In this document: piece by piece, positions 28,513-36,382 of the stretch
Position numbering within the stretch: the first letter of the stretch is position 1
Layout: every line of letters starts with the position of its first letter
Assembly: GCA_021325525.1 (NCBI GenBank)
Contig: JAJPHB010000122.1
Coordinates: forward strand, 1 to 49,368
Length of the DNA: 49,368 bases
Reading direction: 5' to 3'
Source of the DNA: Alphaproteobacteria bacterium
GTDB taxonomy: Bacteria; Pseudomonadota; Alphaproteobacteria; ATCC43930; CGMCC-115725
Translations under genes and position numbers: made by a program
The notes under the pieces: model-generated
Database searches by the model: none
What the model was told of the DNA's origin: nothing
The model's input: only the letters and a program-made list of their open reading frames with translations

Positions 28513-29925
28513 TCACTCCGCCAGCGGCGGCCGCCGCTCGCGCCAAGGCGTCGCCTGTTCATAGGCATGGCCGATGCGGAGCACCGTCGCATCGGCGAAG
28601 GGAGCGCCGGCGATCTGGAGGCTGAGCGGCAGACCGCTTTCCGAGAAGCCGCAGCAGAGGCTGAGCGCCGGCGCGCCCGCGAGGTTGAAGGGGGCGACGA
28701 TGAGCCGTCCGCGCACCGCGAAGAAGGGCGGCTTCGCCGCGTCTTCGATGCGCGGCGCCGGCGCGAGGGTACAGGCCGTCACCAGCGCATCGAGACCGTC
28801 CATCGCCTCGGCGTAGCGCCGCCGCAGCTCGCGCCGCCAGCGCGTCGCCTGAATGTAGTCGGCGGCGCTCACCACCCCGCCCGCGGTCAGGCGCGCGCGC
28901 GTGATGGCCGCATACTGCTCCGGCCGCTCCTTGAGGTCGCGCTCATGGATGGCGTAGGCCTCGGCATAGAGAATGGTCCGGCAGCAGGCGTCCCAATCCT
29001 CGTGCGGCGGCAAGCTCACCGTGACGAGCTTGGCGCCGAGACGCTTCAGCACGGCGAGCGCCGCTTCGAGCGCCTTCGCCGCCTCGGGATCCATCTCGAG
29101 ATCGCGCTCGTAGAAATGCCGGACGACGCCGATCTTCATGCCCTCGATGCCGCCGCGCAGGCGCCCGCGGCTCGCGCGATAGGGCCGCTCGGCGCTGCCC
29201 GGATCGGCCGGGTCGGGGCCGGCCACCGCGTCGAGCAGCAGCGCGCAATCCTCGACGGTCCAGCACATCGGCCCGCAATGGTCGAGCGAATAGGAGAGCG
29301 GGATGACGCCGGTGCGCGGGACGAGGCCGTAAGTCGGCTTGAGGCCGGCGATGCCGCAATAGCCGGCGGGCCCACGGATCGAGCCGCTGGTGTCGGAGCC
29401 CATGGTGAGCGGCACGAGCCCGGCGGCCGCGGCCGCGCCCGAGCCGCTCGAGGAGCCGCCGGTGAAGCGCTCGGGATCCCACGGATTGCGGGCGGGCGGA
29501 AACGGCAGGTCGAAGGCGGGGCCGCCGATCGCGAATTCGTGCGTCGCGAGCTTGCCGATGAGGATTGCCCCCGCCTCCTTGAGGCGCTGCGCCACCGTCG
29601 AATCTGCGCGCGGCACATGGTCGAGGAGGAGGCGCGAATGCGCCGTCGTGCGGATGCCGGCGGTCTCGTAGATGTCCTTGAGGGCGACGGGAATGCCGTG
29701 CAGCGGCCCCTGCCGCTGGCCGCGCTTCAGCGCCGCATCGGCGCGGCGGGCGGCGCGCCGCGCCGCCTCGGCCTCGACGAGGACGAAGCTGCTGAGGCGG
29801 CCGTCCTGCGCGGCGATGCGCGCGAGGCAATCCTCGACGAGAGCCGCGGCGGTGAGGCGGCCGGCGGCGAGGGCGCGGCTCGCCGCGGCAGCGGTGAGCG
29901 GCGGGGCGGAGGGGTCAAGGCGCAT
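28513..29925 (-). CDS. Amidase of the amidase-signature family (system 2 neighbour)
   Basis: A 470-residue amidase-signature enzyme with the Ser-cisSer-Lys triad visible: Lys in VALKDIYETAG (about residue 80), cis-Ser in the Gly/Ser-rich GGSSSGSGAAAAAG, and the nucleophile Ser in GSDTSGSIRGPAGYCG. It hydrolyses C-N amide bonds; relatives include GatA-like amidases and allophanate- or aryl-acid amidases. No GatB/GatC partner is nearby, so a role in tRNA amidation is unlikely. The start at ATG 29925 lies inside the 3' end of an upstream 74-residue gene (11-base overlap). The Liv system 2 genes follow downstream on the same strand, suggesting uptake and hydrolysis of an amide, which is inference. 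Confidence 0.92.
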   Translation of the reverse strand: MRLDPSAPPLTAAAASRALAAGRLTAAALVEDCLARIAAQDGRLSSFVLVEAEAARRAARRADAALKRGQRQGPLHGIPVALKDIYETAGIRTTAHSRLLLDHVPRADSTVAQRLKEAGAILIGKLATHEFAIGGPAFDLPFPPARNPWDPERFTGGSSSGSGAAAAAGLVPLTMGSDTSGSIRGPAGYCGIAGLKPTYGLVPRTGVIPLSYSLDHCGPMCWTVEDCALLLDAVAGPDPADPGSAERPYRASRGRLRGGIEGMKIGVVRHFYERDLEMDPEAAKALEAALAVLKRLGAKLVTVSLPPHEDWDACCRTILYAEAYAIHERDLKERPEQYAAITRARLTAGGVVSAADYIQATRWRRELRRRYAEAMDGLDALVTACTLAPAPRIEDAAKPPFFAVRGRLIVAPFNLAGAPALSLCCGFSESGLPLSLQIAGAPFADATVLRIGHAYEQATPWRERRPPLAE

Positions 29926-30139
29926 GGTCGGGCCGGAAGGTGAAGTCGATCTCGTCGGCATAGGCGAAACGGCGCGGTATGCGCGCCAGCAGCTCCCGCA
30001 TCGCCGCCTCGGCGGCGGCGCCGTCGCTGCGCCTCTTGGCGCGCGATGTGGATGCCGGCTCGGAGCGCGGCGGAGCGGAGGGCGGCGGTGCTTTCGTCAC
30101 GAGCGGCCTCAGAGAAGGGGAACGTGGGATCGCGATCAT
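29915..30139 (-). CDS. Short protein overlapping the amidase start, 74 residues
   Basis: An open frame of 74 residues ending 11 bases inside the amidase gene. The N-terminal half is Pro/Ser/Arg-rich and probably disordered; the C-terminal part (EAAMRELLARIPRRFAYADE) looks like a conserved helical motif with an acidic and aromatic end (IDFTFRPDHAP). Overlap with the amidase suggests translational coupling. There is no clear ribosome site at 30139, and the internal Met of MRELLARI may be the true start. I do not recognise the family; it is not an obvious AtzG/DUF4089-type subunit. Coding status is moderately likely. Confidence 0.5.
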   Translation of the reverse strand: MIAIPRSPSLRPLVTKAPPPSAPPRSEPASTSRAKRRSDGAAAEAAMRELLARIPRRFAYADEIDFTFRPDHAP

Positions 30140-30303
30140 TCATGATCGCCCGGCATATCGCAACCCGGCCGCGATCCCCGGCCGCGCGGCCGCGGCAACA
30201 TCGGCGGCGGCTCGCGCCGATGCCGCCAGAAGCACCATCGCGCGTCACCCCCTGGTGGAACAGGGCGAGATCGTCCCGTGTTGGCGAAGTATCGAATCCG
30301 AGA

Positions 30304-30906
30304 ATGGGTGCCATCATGATTGCCCGTCCTTCCTCCATGATTCTCGCTGTGGCGGCGCTGGCAGCGCTCGGCGCCTGCGGGACCGAGACGCTGCCGCCCA
30401 CCAACACGCCGGGGCCGACCGCCGCGGTCGTGACGACGCCGTCCGTGGTGACGACGCCCTCCGTCGTGACGACGGTGCCGACCGTGACGACCGCACCGGT
30501 CGTCACCACCGCGCCCGTCGTCACCGGCACGATCGTGACGACGCCCGGCACGGTCGCCGTCGTCCCTGGCTCCGGCACCTCCGTCGCGATCGTTCCGACG
30601 CGGCTCAACAGCGCCGAGGTGCTGAGCCTCATCGCCGGCAACACCGCATCCGGCGTGAGCGCCGACGGCCAGCCCTATTACGTGAAGTTCCGGCGCGACG
30701 GCGAGCTCACCTTCCATGAGGGGAGCAATTATCAGGATACCGGCACCTGGCACGTCACCGCCGACGGTCAGCTCTGCTCGAGTCTCGCCCACTCCAATGC
30801 GGGCCTCCAGCAATGCTATTCGCTCTATCGGAGCGGGAACGGCTATGTCTATGAGCGGCCGGACGGGCATCCCGTCGGCAGCTTCGAGGTCTCGCCGGGC
30901 GTCTGA
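30304..30906 (+). CDS. Lipoprotein with Thr/Val/Pro-rich linker and C-terminal beta domain
   Basis: A 200-residue protein (start ATG 30304, with ATG 30316 as alternative). The signal ends in a lipobox LGAC, lipidated Cys near residue 25. Next comes a low-complexity linker, residues about 36-95, built of VVTTPSVVTT-like repeats, likely an extended spacer through the periplasm or at the cell surface. The C-terminal domain (about 105-200) has a compact beta pattern: SLIAGNTASGVSADGQPYYV, FRRDGELTFHEG, DTGTWHVTADGQLCSS, ending QQCYSLYRSGNGYVY and GHPVGSFEV. The GN-T-x-SG ... DTGTW ... C ... C-Y pattern is common in alphaproteobacterial periplasmic proteins, but I cannot name the family. The two Cys residues may pair. 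Confidence 0.75.
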   Translation: MGAIMIARPSSMILAVAALAALGACGTETLPPTNTPGPTAAVVTTPSVVTTPSVVTTVPTVTTAPVVTTAPVVTGTIVTTPGTVAVVPGSGTSVAIVPTRLNSAEVLSLIAGNTASGVSADGQPYYVKFRRDGELTFHEGSNYQDTGTWHVTADGQLCSSLAHSNAGLQQCYSLYRSGNGYVYERPDGHPVGSFEVSPGV

Positions 30907-31091
30907 ACCGCGTCGGGAGAACGGCCGCCGCGCTTGATCGCCGCGGCGCTCCTCCGCAAGATTGCGCCGCGGCCGCAAGCGCCGCGGCGCAGGCGGAGTG
31001 GAGCCGATGAGCAGGGTCCGGCGCATCCGGTCGCCTCTTTTGCGGCGATCGGCACCGAATTCGTTGCAGGCCTGGCGGCAGACGGCGCGCC

Positions 31092-32336
31092 GTGGGTGAG
31101 CTCAGCCGCGCCCGGCGCGCGGGGGCGCAGGCCCCGCTCTGGATTTGGGCACTGGCGGTCACCTCGCTGATGCAGGTGACGAGCGCGCTGCTGACAGGCG
31201 CGATGCCGGTGATCGGTCCGACCCTCACCGCCGCGGCGGGGGTCCCGCCGGAGCGGATCGGCCATGTGACGGCGATGAGCGCCTTCGGGACGATGCTCTT
31301 CCTCGTCGCCGGCAATCCGCTGCTGCCGCGCTTCGGCGCCGTGCGCCTCCTGCAGGCGGGCGCGCTGCTCGGCGCCGCCTCGCTCGGCCTCGCGCTCCTC
31401 GGCTGGTGGCCGGCGCTGCTGCTCGCCGCCCTCCTCCTCGGCATCGGCTACGGCCCCTCGCCGCCCGCCGGCAGCGACATCCTGCAGCGCCACGCGCCGG
31501 CGCATCGCCGCGTCCTCGTCTTCTCGATCAAACAGGCGGCCGTACCGCTGGGCGGCGCCTTCGGCGGCCTCATCCTGCCGCCGCTGGCAACGCAGTACGG
31601 CTGGCGTGCCGGGCTCGCCGCCATCGCTCTCACCGCCCTAGCGACAGCATTCCTCGTCCAGCCCTGGCGCGGCGTCATCGACGGGAACGGGGCCGGCGAG
31701 CCGCCGCGATCAGCGCCGCCGCTTCTCGGCTGGAGCGCGTTGATGCGGCCGTTCCGCGCCCTCGCCGCCGTTCCTGGCCTGCCGCGCCTTTCCTATGTCG
31801 GCTTCGCCTTCGCCGTCGTGCAAGGCTCGCTCCTCGGCTTCTACGTCACCGACATGGTCGATGGCCTCGGGCAGGGGCTGGCCGAGGCTGGACGCGCCTT
31901 CGCCGTCCTCCAGGGAACGGGCGTGGTGGCGCGCGTCTCGATCGGCTGGATCGCCGACCGCATCGGCTCGGCCCTCGCCACCTTGCAGGCGCTCACCATC
32001 GCTTCGATGGCGGCGGCGCTCCTCGCCGCGGCCATGGCCAGCGCCTGGCCGTGGTGGGCTTTCCTGGCCGCCGCCGGGCTGATGGGCTTTGCCGCGACGA
32101 GCTGGAACGGCGTCTACCTCGCCGAGATCGCTCGCATCGCGCTGCCGGGCCAGGTGGGCGACGCCACCTCCGGCTCGACCTTCGTCACCTTCATCGGCTA
32201 CGTGCTGGGGCCCGCCTCTTTTGCCGCCCTCGTCGGCGCCACGCAGAGCTATCGCCTCGCCTTCGCGCTCGTCGCGCTGCTGCCGCTCTCGGCGGCGCTC
32301 CTTCTGCTGCGCGCGCGGCGCGTCACAGCGGAATGA
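31092..32336 (+). CDS. MFS transporter, 12 helices
   Basis: A 414-residue Major Facilitator Superfamily permease with about 12 hydrophobic segments. The first half shows VTSLMQVTSALLTGAMPVIGP and LLGIGYGPSPPAGSDILQRH; the motif-A loop between helices 2 and 3 is poorly conserved (GNPLLPRFGAVRLL). The central loop is short and basic, as usual. The start is GTG at 31092 with only a weak ribosome site; later starts are possible up to the first helix. It converges with the PAS_5 gene, overlapping its 3' end by 14 bases. Substrate cannot be read from sequence; the pattern resembles cyanate/NNP-like or metabolite MFS carriers of Alphaproteobacteria. Confidence 0.85.
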   Translation: MGELSRARRAGAQAPLWIWALAVTSLMQVTSALLTGAMPVIGPTLTAAAGVPPERIGHVTAMSAFGTMLFLVAGNPLLPRFGAVRLLQAGALLGAASLGLALLGWWPALLLAALLLGIGYGPSPPAGSDILQRHAPAHRRVLVFSIKQAAVPLGGAFGGLILPPLATQYGWRAGLAAIALTALATAFLVQPWRGVIDGNGAGEPPRSAPPLLGWSALMRPFRALAAVPGLPRLSYVGFAFAVVQGSLLGFYVTDMVDGLGQGLAEAGRAFAVLQGTGVVARVSIGWIADRIGSALATLQALTIASMAAALLAAAMASAWPWWAFLAAAGLMGFAATSWNGVYLAEIARIALPGQVGDATSGSTFVTFIGYVLGPASFAALVGATQSYRLAFALVALLPLSAALLLLRARRVTAE

Positions 32337-32862
32337 AGGAAAGCGTCATCTCCTCGTGCGAGAAGCGCCGCTCGCCGGTGCGCGGACGGGCGAAGCGGTA
32401 GAAGGTCGCACCGAAGATCTGCCGCGGCTTGGCGCCCTCCTCGCCCAAGGGCACGACGAGACGCTCACCCGTGCCCGGATCGCCCATGCTGACGAAGACC
32501 CGCCCGATGGCATGCATCGCGGCGCAATCATGTACGACGCGGCGGTAGCGCTCGCGAACCAGCGGCAGGGCGGCGGTCGGAATGATCTCTTCGAGCAAGG
32601 CGCCGCGCCGCGCATTCGGAAGCAACTCGCGGATCTCTTCGCCCGCGAGGCGCAGGCGAAACGCGTCGCCGGCCGGCTCGTGATCATAATAGTAGGCATG
32701 GGCCAGCAGCGGCTTGAAGAGCGTCGGGTCGAGCTCCGCCGGCGCCACGACGCGCCGCGTTCCGCGCGTTTCCAGGTACCAGCGCATGAAGCGCCGCAGC
32801 TCGGGATGGCGAAGGACGTCGAAAGGCGAGGCAAGCGGCTCCGTGTCGTCACCCATTCTCAT
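32323..32862 (-). CDS. PAS_5-type domain protein, 179 residues
   Basis: A single-domain protein matching the alphaproteobacterial PAS_5 (PF07310-like) layout: an N-terminal helix with RFMRWYLETRG, then VAPAELDPTLFKPLLAHAYY, then the first PAS strand pair (DAFRLRLAGEEIREL) and a C-terminal beta sheet ending in FGATFYRFARP. No output domain and no membrane segment is present. Relatives are thought to be sensory or regulatory, without a fixed ligand. The start at 32862 has GAGG 4 bases upstream; the Met two codons later is possible. It converges with the MFS gene and follows MsrP on the same strand with a 92-base gap, so co-transcription with msrP is possible but unproven. Confidence 0.85.
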   Translation of the reverse strand: MRMGDDTEPLASPFDVLRHPELRRFMRWYLETRGTRRVVAPAELDPTLFKPLLAHAYYYDHEPAGDAFRLRLAGEEIRELLPNARRGALLEEIIPTAALPLVRERYRRVVHDCAAMHAIGRVFVSMGDPGTGERLVVPLGEEGAKPRQIFGATFYRFARPRTGERRFSHEEMTLSFIPL

Positions 32863-32954
32863 CTTCCCTCGTCCCGCGCGCCGAAGCGCGTCTCGCCAAA
32901 CTATCGGCTGCGCCCAGGGAAGGCCAGAACCGGGATCGACGGCGAGGCCCCCGA

Positions 32955-33941
32955 TCAGGCGAAGAGGCGCTCGTTCTTCAGCCCGTCATAAAGATGCGCG
33001 ACGAACTCGCCATAGCCGTTCCAAATGAGCGTCGGCCGGCGCTCATTCGTGCCGATGACGCGCTCGGTCGCCTGGCTCCAGCGCGGATGCGGCACGTCGG
33101 GGTTGACGTTGGCCCAGAAGCCGTACTCGCTCCCCTGCAGCGTCTCCCAGAAGGATACGGGACGCTTGTCGGTGAAGGTGAACTTGACGATCGACTTGGT
33201 CGATTTGAAGCCGTATTTCCATGGCGTGACCAGGCGCAAGGGGGCGCCGTTCTGCTTCTCGAGCGGCTTGCCATAGGCGCCGGTTACCATGAAGGCGAGC
33301 TCGTTCGTCGCCTCGGGGATGGTCAGCCCCTCGATATAGGGCCAGGGATACCAGAACTGCTTCTGCCCCGGCGCCTCGGCCGGGTCCTTGAAGGTCTCCA
33401 TTCGCACATATTTCGCCGAACCCAAGGGCTTGGCGAGCTCGACCAGAGCCTTCATCGGGAAGCCGGTCCAGGGCACGGCCATCGACCAGGCCTCGACACA
33501 GCGATGCCGGTAGAGGCGCTCTTCGAGCGTCACCTTGCGCACGAGATCGTCGAATTCGATGGTGAACGGCTTCTCGACCATGCCGTCGATCGCGATGCTC
33601 CAGGGCCGGATCTTCAGCGCCTGCGCCGCATCGGCGATCTCCTTCTGCGAGCCGAACTCGTAGAAATTGTTGTAGTGCGTCACGTCCTCCTCGTCCGTGA
33701 TCGGGCGGTCGAGGACGTAGCGCGGATTGCGCTTGGCGGGGTAGAGATCGGCGGTCGGATCGGGCGCCCCGGCGGCGCGCGCGGAGCCGGCGCCGACGAC
33801 GCCGCCGAGCCAGGGCGCCGCCGCCGCCAGCATGCTTCCGGCGGCGATTCCCTTCACCAGCCGGCGCCGATCGCGGAAGACGTCTTCCGGCGTCGCCTCG
33901 CTCTCGCGCATTTCCCAGCCGCGTCGCTTCCGCATCATCAT
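32955..33941 (-). CDS. msrP: Periplasmic methionine sulfoxide reductase, molybdopterin subunit MsrP
   Basis: A 328-residue molybdoenzyme of the sulfite oxidase fold. The start at Met 33941 (first of three) follows GGGAGG 5 bases upstream. The N-terminus has a Tat signal (FRDRRRLVKGIAAGSMLAAA, residues about 20-45). The Mo-ligating Cys is in YRHRCVEAWSMAVPWTGFP, and other family stretches are present (TPWKYGFKSTKSIVKFTF, QGSEYGFWANVNPDV). MsrP repairs oxidised methionine in periplasmic proteins, with electrons from the membrane haem protein MsrQ. No msrQ is next to it: the flanking genes are a PAS_5 protein and an EF-G-like GTPase. The assignment is secure. Confidence 0.95.
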   Translation of the reverse strand: MMMRKRRGWEMRESEATPEDVFRDRRRLVKGIAAGSMLAAAAPWLGGVVGAGSARAAGAPDPTADLYPAKRNPRYVLDRPITDEEDVTHYNNFYEFGSQKEIADAAQALKIRPWSIAIDGMVEKPFTIEFDDLVRKVTLEERLYRHRCVEAWSMAVPWTGFPMKALVELAKPLGSAKYVRMETFKDPAEAPGQKQFWYPWPYIEGLTIPEATNELAFMVTGAYGKPLEKQNGAPLRLVTPWKYGFKSTKSIVKFTFTDKRPVSFWETLQGSEYGFWANVNPDVPHPRWSQATERVIGTNERRPTLIWNGYGEFVAHLYDGLKNERLFA

Positions 33942-34151
33942 CTTGGCCTCCCGAGCGCGAACTCCGCTTGGACTAGGAGATAGGACCGCGCGCGCCGCAA
34001 GACAAATCACTCTCCCTTGATGCTACGTGAATTTCTTCGGCGAGCGCTTCAGCGAGAAACCGAGGCTTCGCGGAGGACGCAGCGATGGTTGCTCGGCGCC
34101 TGCGCCCGCCCGCGAATCCTCTACCGCCTGCGCGCTGCCGAAGCGACGAGG

Positions 34152-36200
34152 TTATTGCGCGGCCTGCGCCGAATGCTCTGCGAGGACGCGCTCGGCGAGC
34201 TTGCCCGTCAGCTCCTGCAGGTGGTCGAAGCGGTCGCTGAAGGTGCCGACGCCGAGCGTCACCGAGCGCAGCTCGACGATGAGATCATGCAACTCGGCCT
34301 TCGGCATATAGGCCGTGACGACGTCCCAGTTCGGCCAGTCGGGCTTGGCGTCGAAGCCCAGGATCTGCCCGCGCCGCCCGGCGACGAGGCGCTGCACCTT
34401 CGAGGTGAAGGCGTTCGGCACCGAAATCTCGACAGCGTGAATAGGCTCGAGCAGGACCGGCTCGCATTGCGGCATGACCTCGCTCATCGCCATGCGCCCC
34501 ACCGTCTTGAAGGCCTGGTCGGAGCTGTCGACGGCATGGAACTGGCCGGTCGAGAGATTGACCGTGACGTCGACGACGGGAAAGCCGAGCGGCCCGTGCT
34601 TGAGGTACTCCATCACCCCTTCCTCGACGGCCGGGATGTAGTTCTTCGGAATGGCGCCGCCGACGACGGTGTCGGTGAAGGCGAGACCGCTGCCGCGCGG
34701 CAGCGGCTTCACTTCGATATGGATGTCGGCGAACTGCCCGTGGCCGCCGCTCTGGCGCTTGAAGCGCGAATGCTGCTGGCCCGGGCGACGAATCGTCTCT
34801 TTGTAGGGCACTTGCGGCCGGCGGCCGACGACGGCGAGGTTGTATTTGGTGCGCATGCGGTCGAGGGCGATCTGGAGGTGAATGTCGCCCTGGCCCCACA
34901 GCACCATCTCGCCGGTGTCGTGATTGTGCTCGAGGACGAGGCTCGGATCCTCCTCGATGAGCTTGGCGATGACGCCCGAAAGCTTCACGTCGTCATTGCG
35001 CTTCTCGGCGGCGATGGCGAGGCCGAAGACGGGTTTCGGCAGCGGCAGCGGCGGAAGCTCGGGCGGCTTGCCCGCCGCCGCGACGACGGCGCCGGTGGCG
35101 ACGCCCTCCATCCGCGCCAGCGCCACCACCTCGCCGGCGCTCGCCGAGGCGATCTTCTCCTGCGCGGCGCCGACGAGGCGCAGCACGCCGGCGACGCGGA
35201 CGCCGGAGAGCGTCATTCCCTCGGCGACGGTGCCGCGCCAGACCCGCGCCAGCGACAGCTTGCCGCTATGCGGGGCATGATAGGTCTTGATGATCTGGGC
35301 GACCGCGTCGCTTCCCGGGGGGATGCCGAGCCGCTCGGCGGTCGCCGTGGGACCCGGCGTCTCGTGGCGCAGCGCTTTGAGGAGGCGGCGGACGCCGTGA
35401 TCCTGCTGCGCCGCGCCGAGGAAGACCGGCACGATGAGGTCGCGCGACAGATCCATGGCGAGGTGGCGGTAGATCTCCTCCTTCGAGGGTTCGACATCCT
35501 CGAGGAGCTGCTCCAGCAGCTTGTCGTCGAAATCGGCGAGCTTTTCGATGAGGCCGGTGCGCGCCGGGCGCTCGGCGTCCCAGAACCCGTCCGGCAGCTT
35601 GACGAGATCCGAGGGCTGGCCGGGCTTGTACTTGTAGGCGCGCTCGCTGACGAGGTCGACATAGCCGGTGGGCGCGGCCGCGCCCTCGCCGCCGCGCAAC
35701 GGCACTTGGCGGAGCACGAGCGGTCGCTGCGAGGCGCTCTGCAGCGCCGCCAGCACGTCGCGCACCCGCGCCTCGCTCGTGTCGAGCTTGTTGATGAAGA
35801 CCATGTGCGGGATGTTGTGGTCGTCGAGGAACTTGAAGATCGGGCCCAGCGTCAGCGCCCGCTCGATTTCGGGCTCGCAGACGATGACCGCGACATCGGC
35901 GGCAAGCAGTGCGTTCTGCGTCTCCCAGATGAGCTCGACCGAGCCGGGGCAGTCGAGGAAGGTCCAGGGATCGCCGAGATATTTCGCCGCGGCGACGTTG
36001 ATCTCGGTCGACATCTGCCGGGCCCGCGCCTCGGGAGAGGCGTCGCCCACCATGTTGCCTTCCTTGACCGTGCCGCGCCGGTTGGTGGCGCCGCAGGCGA
36101 AGAGCAAGGCCTCGAGCAGCGTCGTCTTGCCGGAAAGGTACGGGCCGACAAGCGCGGCGCAGCGTGGGGCCGCAGGTGGTCTGCCGTTGGATTCGGTCAC
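34152..36200 (-). CDS. EF-G-like translational GTPase (paralogue type)
   Basis: A 682-residue EF-G homologue from GTG 36200, with GGAGG 6 bases upstream. G1 is GPYLSGKTTLLEALL, G2 region SEARARQMSTEINVAAA-like (RQMSTEI), G3 DCPG, and G4 INKLD. Domains II-V follow, with GHGQFADIHIEV and AVDSSDQAFKTVGRMAM matching the domain IV/V motifs. It differs from canonical EF-G in the P-loop (no AHIDAGKT) and in the shorter G domain, and it stands alone, not in the str operon with rpsL/rpsG/tuf. It is therefore a second EF-G-like protein of the kind common in Alphaproteobacteria and Actinobacteria, whose role is poorly known. Divergent from the AlkX-like gene. Confidence 0.93.
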   Translation of the reverse strand: MTESNGRPPAAPRCAALVGPYLSGKTTLLEALLFACGATNRRGTVKEGNMVGDASPEARARQMSTEINVAAAKYLGDPWTFLDCPGSVELIWETQNALLAADVAVIVCEPEIERALTLGPIFKFLDDHNIPHMVFINKLDTSEARVRDVLAALQSASQRPLVLRQVPLRGGEGAAAPTGYVDLVSERAYKYKPGQPSDLVKLPDGFWDAERPARTGLIEKLADFDDKLLEQLLEDVEPSKEEIYRHLAMDLSRDLIVPVFLGAAQQDHGVRRLLKALRHETPGPTATAERLGIPPGSDAVAQIIKTYHAPHSGKLSLARVWRGTVAEGMTLSGVRVAGVLRLVGAAQEKIASASAGEVVALARMEGVATGAVVAAAGKPPELPPLPLPKPVFGLAIAAEKRNDDVKLSGVIAKLIEEDPSLVLEHNHDTGEMVLWGQGDIHLQIALDRMRTKYNLAVVGRRPQVPYKETIRRPGQQHSRFKRQSGGHGQFADIHIEVKPLPRGSGLAFTDTVVGGAIPKNYIPAVEEGVMEYLKHGPLGFPVVDVTVNLSTGQFHAVDSSDQAFKTVGRMAMSEVMPQCEPVLLEPIHAVEISVPNAFTSKVQRLVAGRRGQILGFDAKPDWPNWDVVTAYMPKAELHDLIVELRSVTLGVGTFSDRFDHLQELTGKLAERVLAEHSAQAAQ

Positions 36201-36382
36201 AGGGCGCCTCCTCGGTTGCTTGTTGCAACGCGCCGCCTGCGGCCGATCGAGAATTGCCGAGGGCGGCAACTTCCCTTTCCGCGGATGGTCGCGCGCCCGC
36301 CGGCGATCCGCAATCGGAATCTGGCGGGTGCGGGCGGCGCCCGCCGTGGTAGAAGGGCGGGGCCACTTCGACGAGGTCCCCG

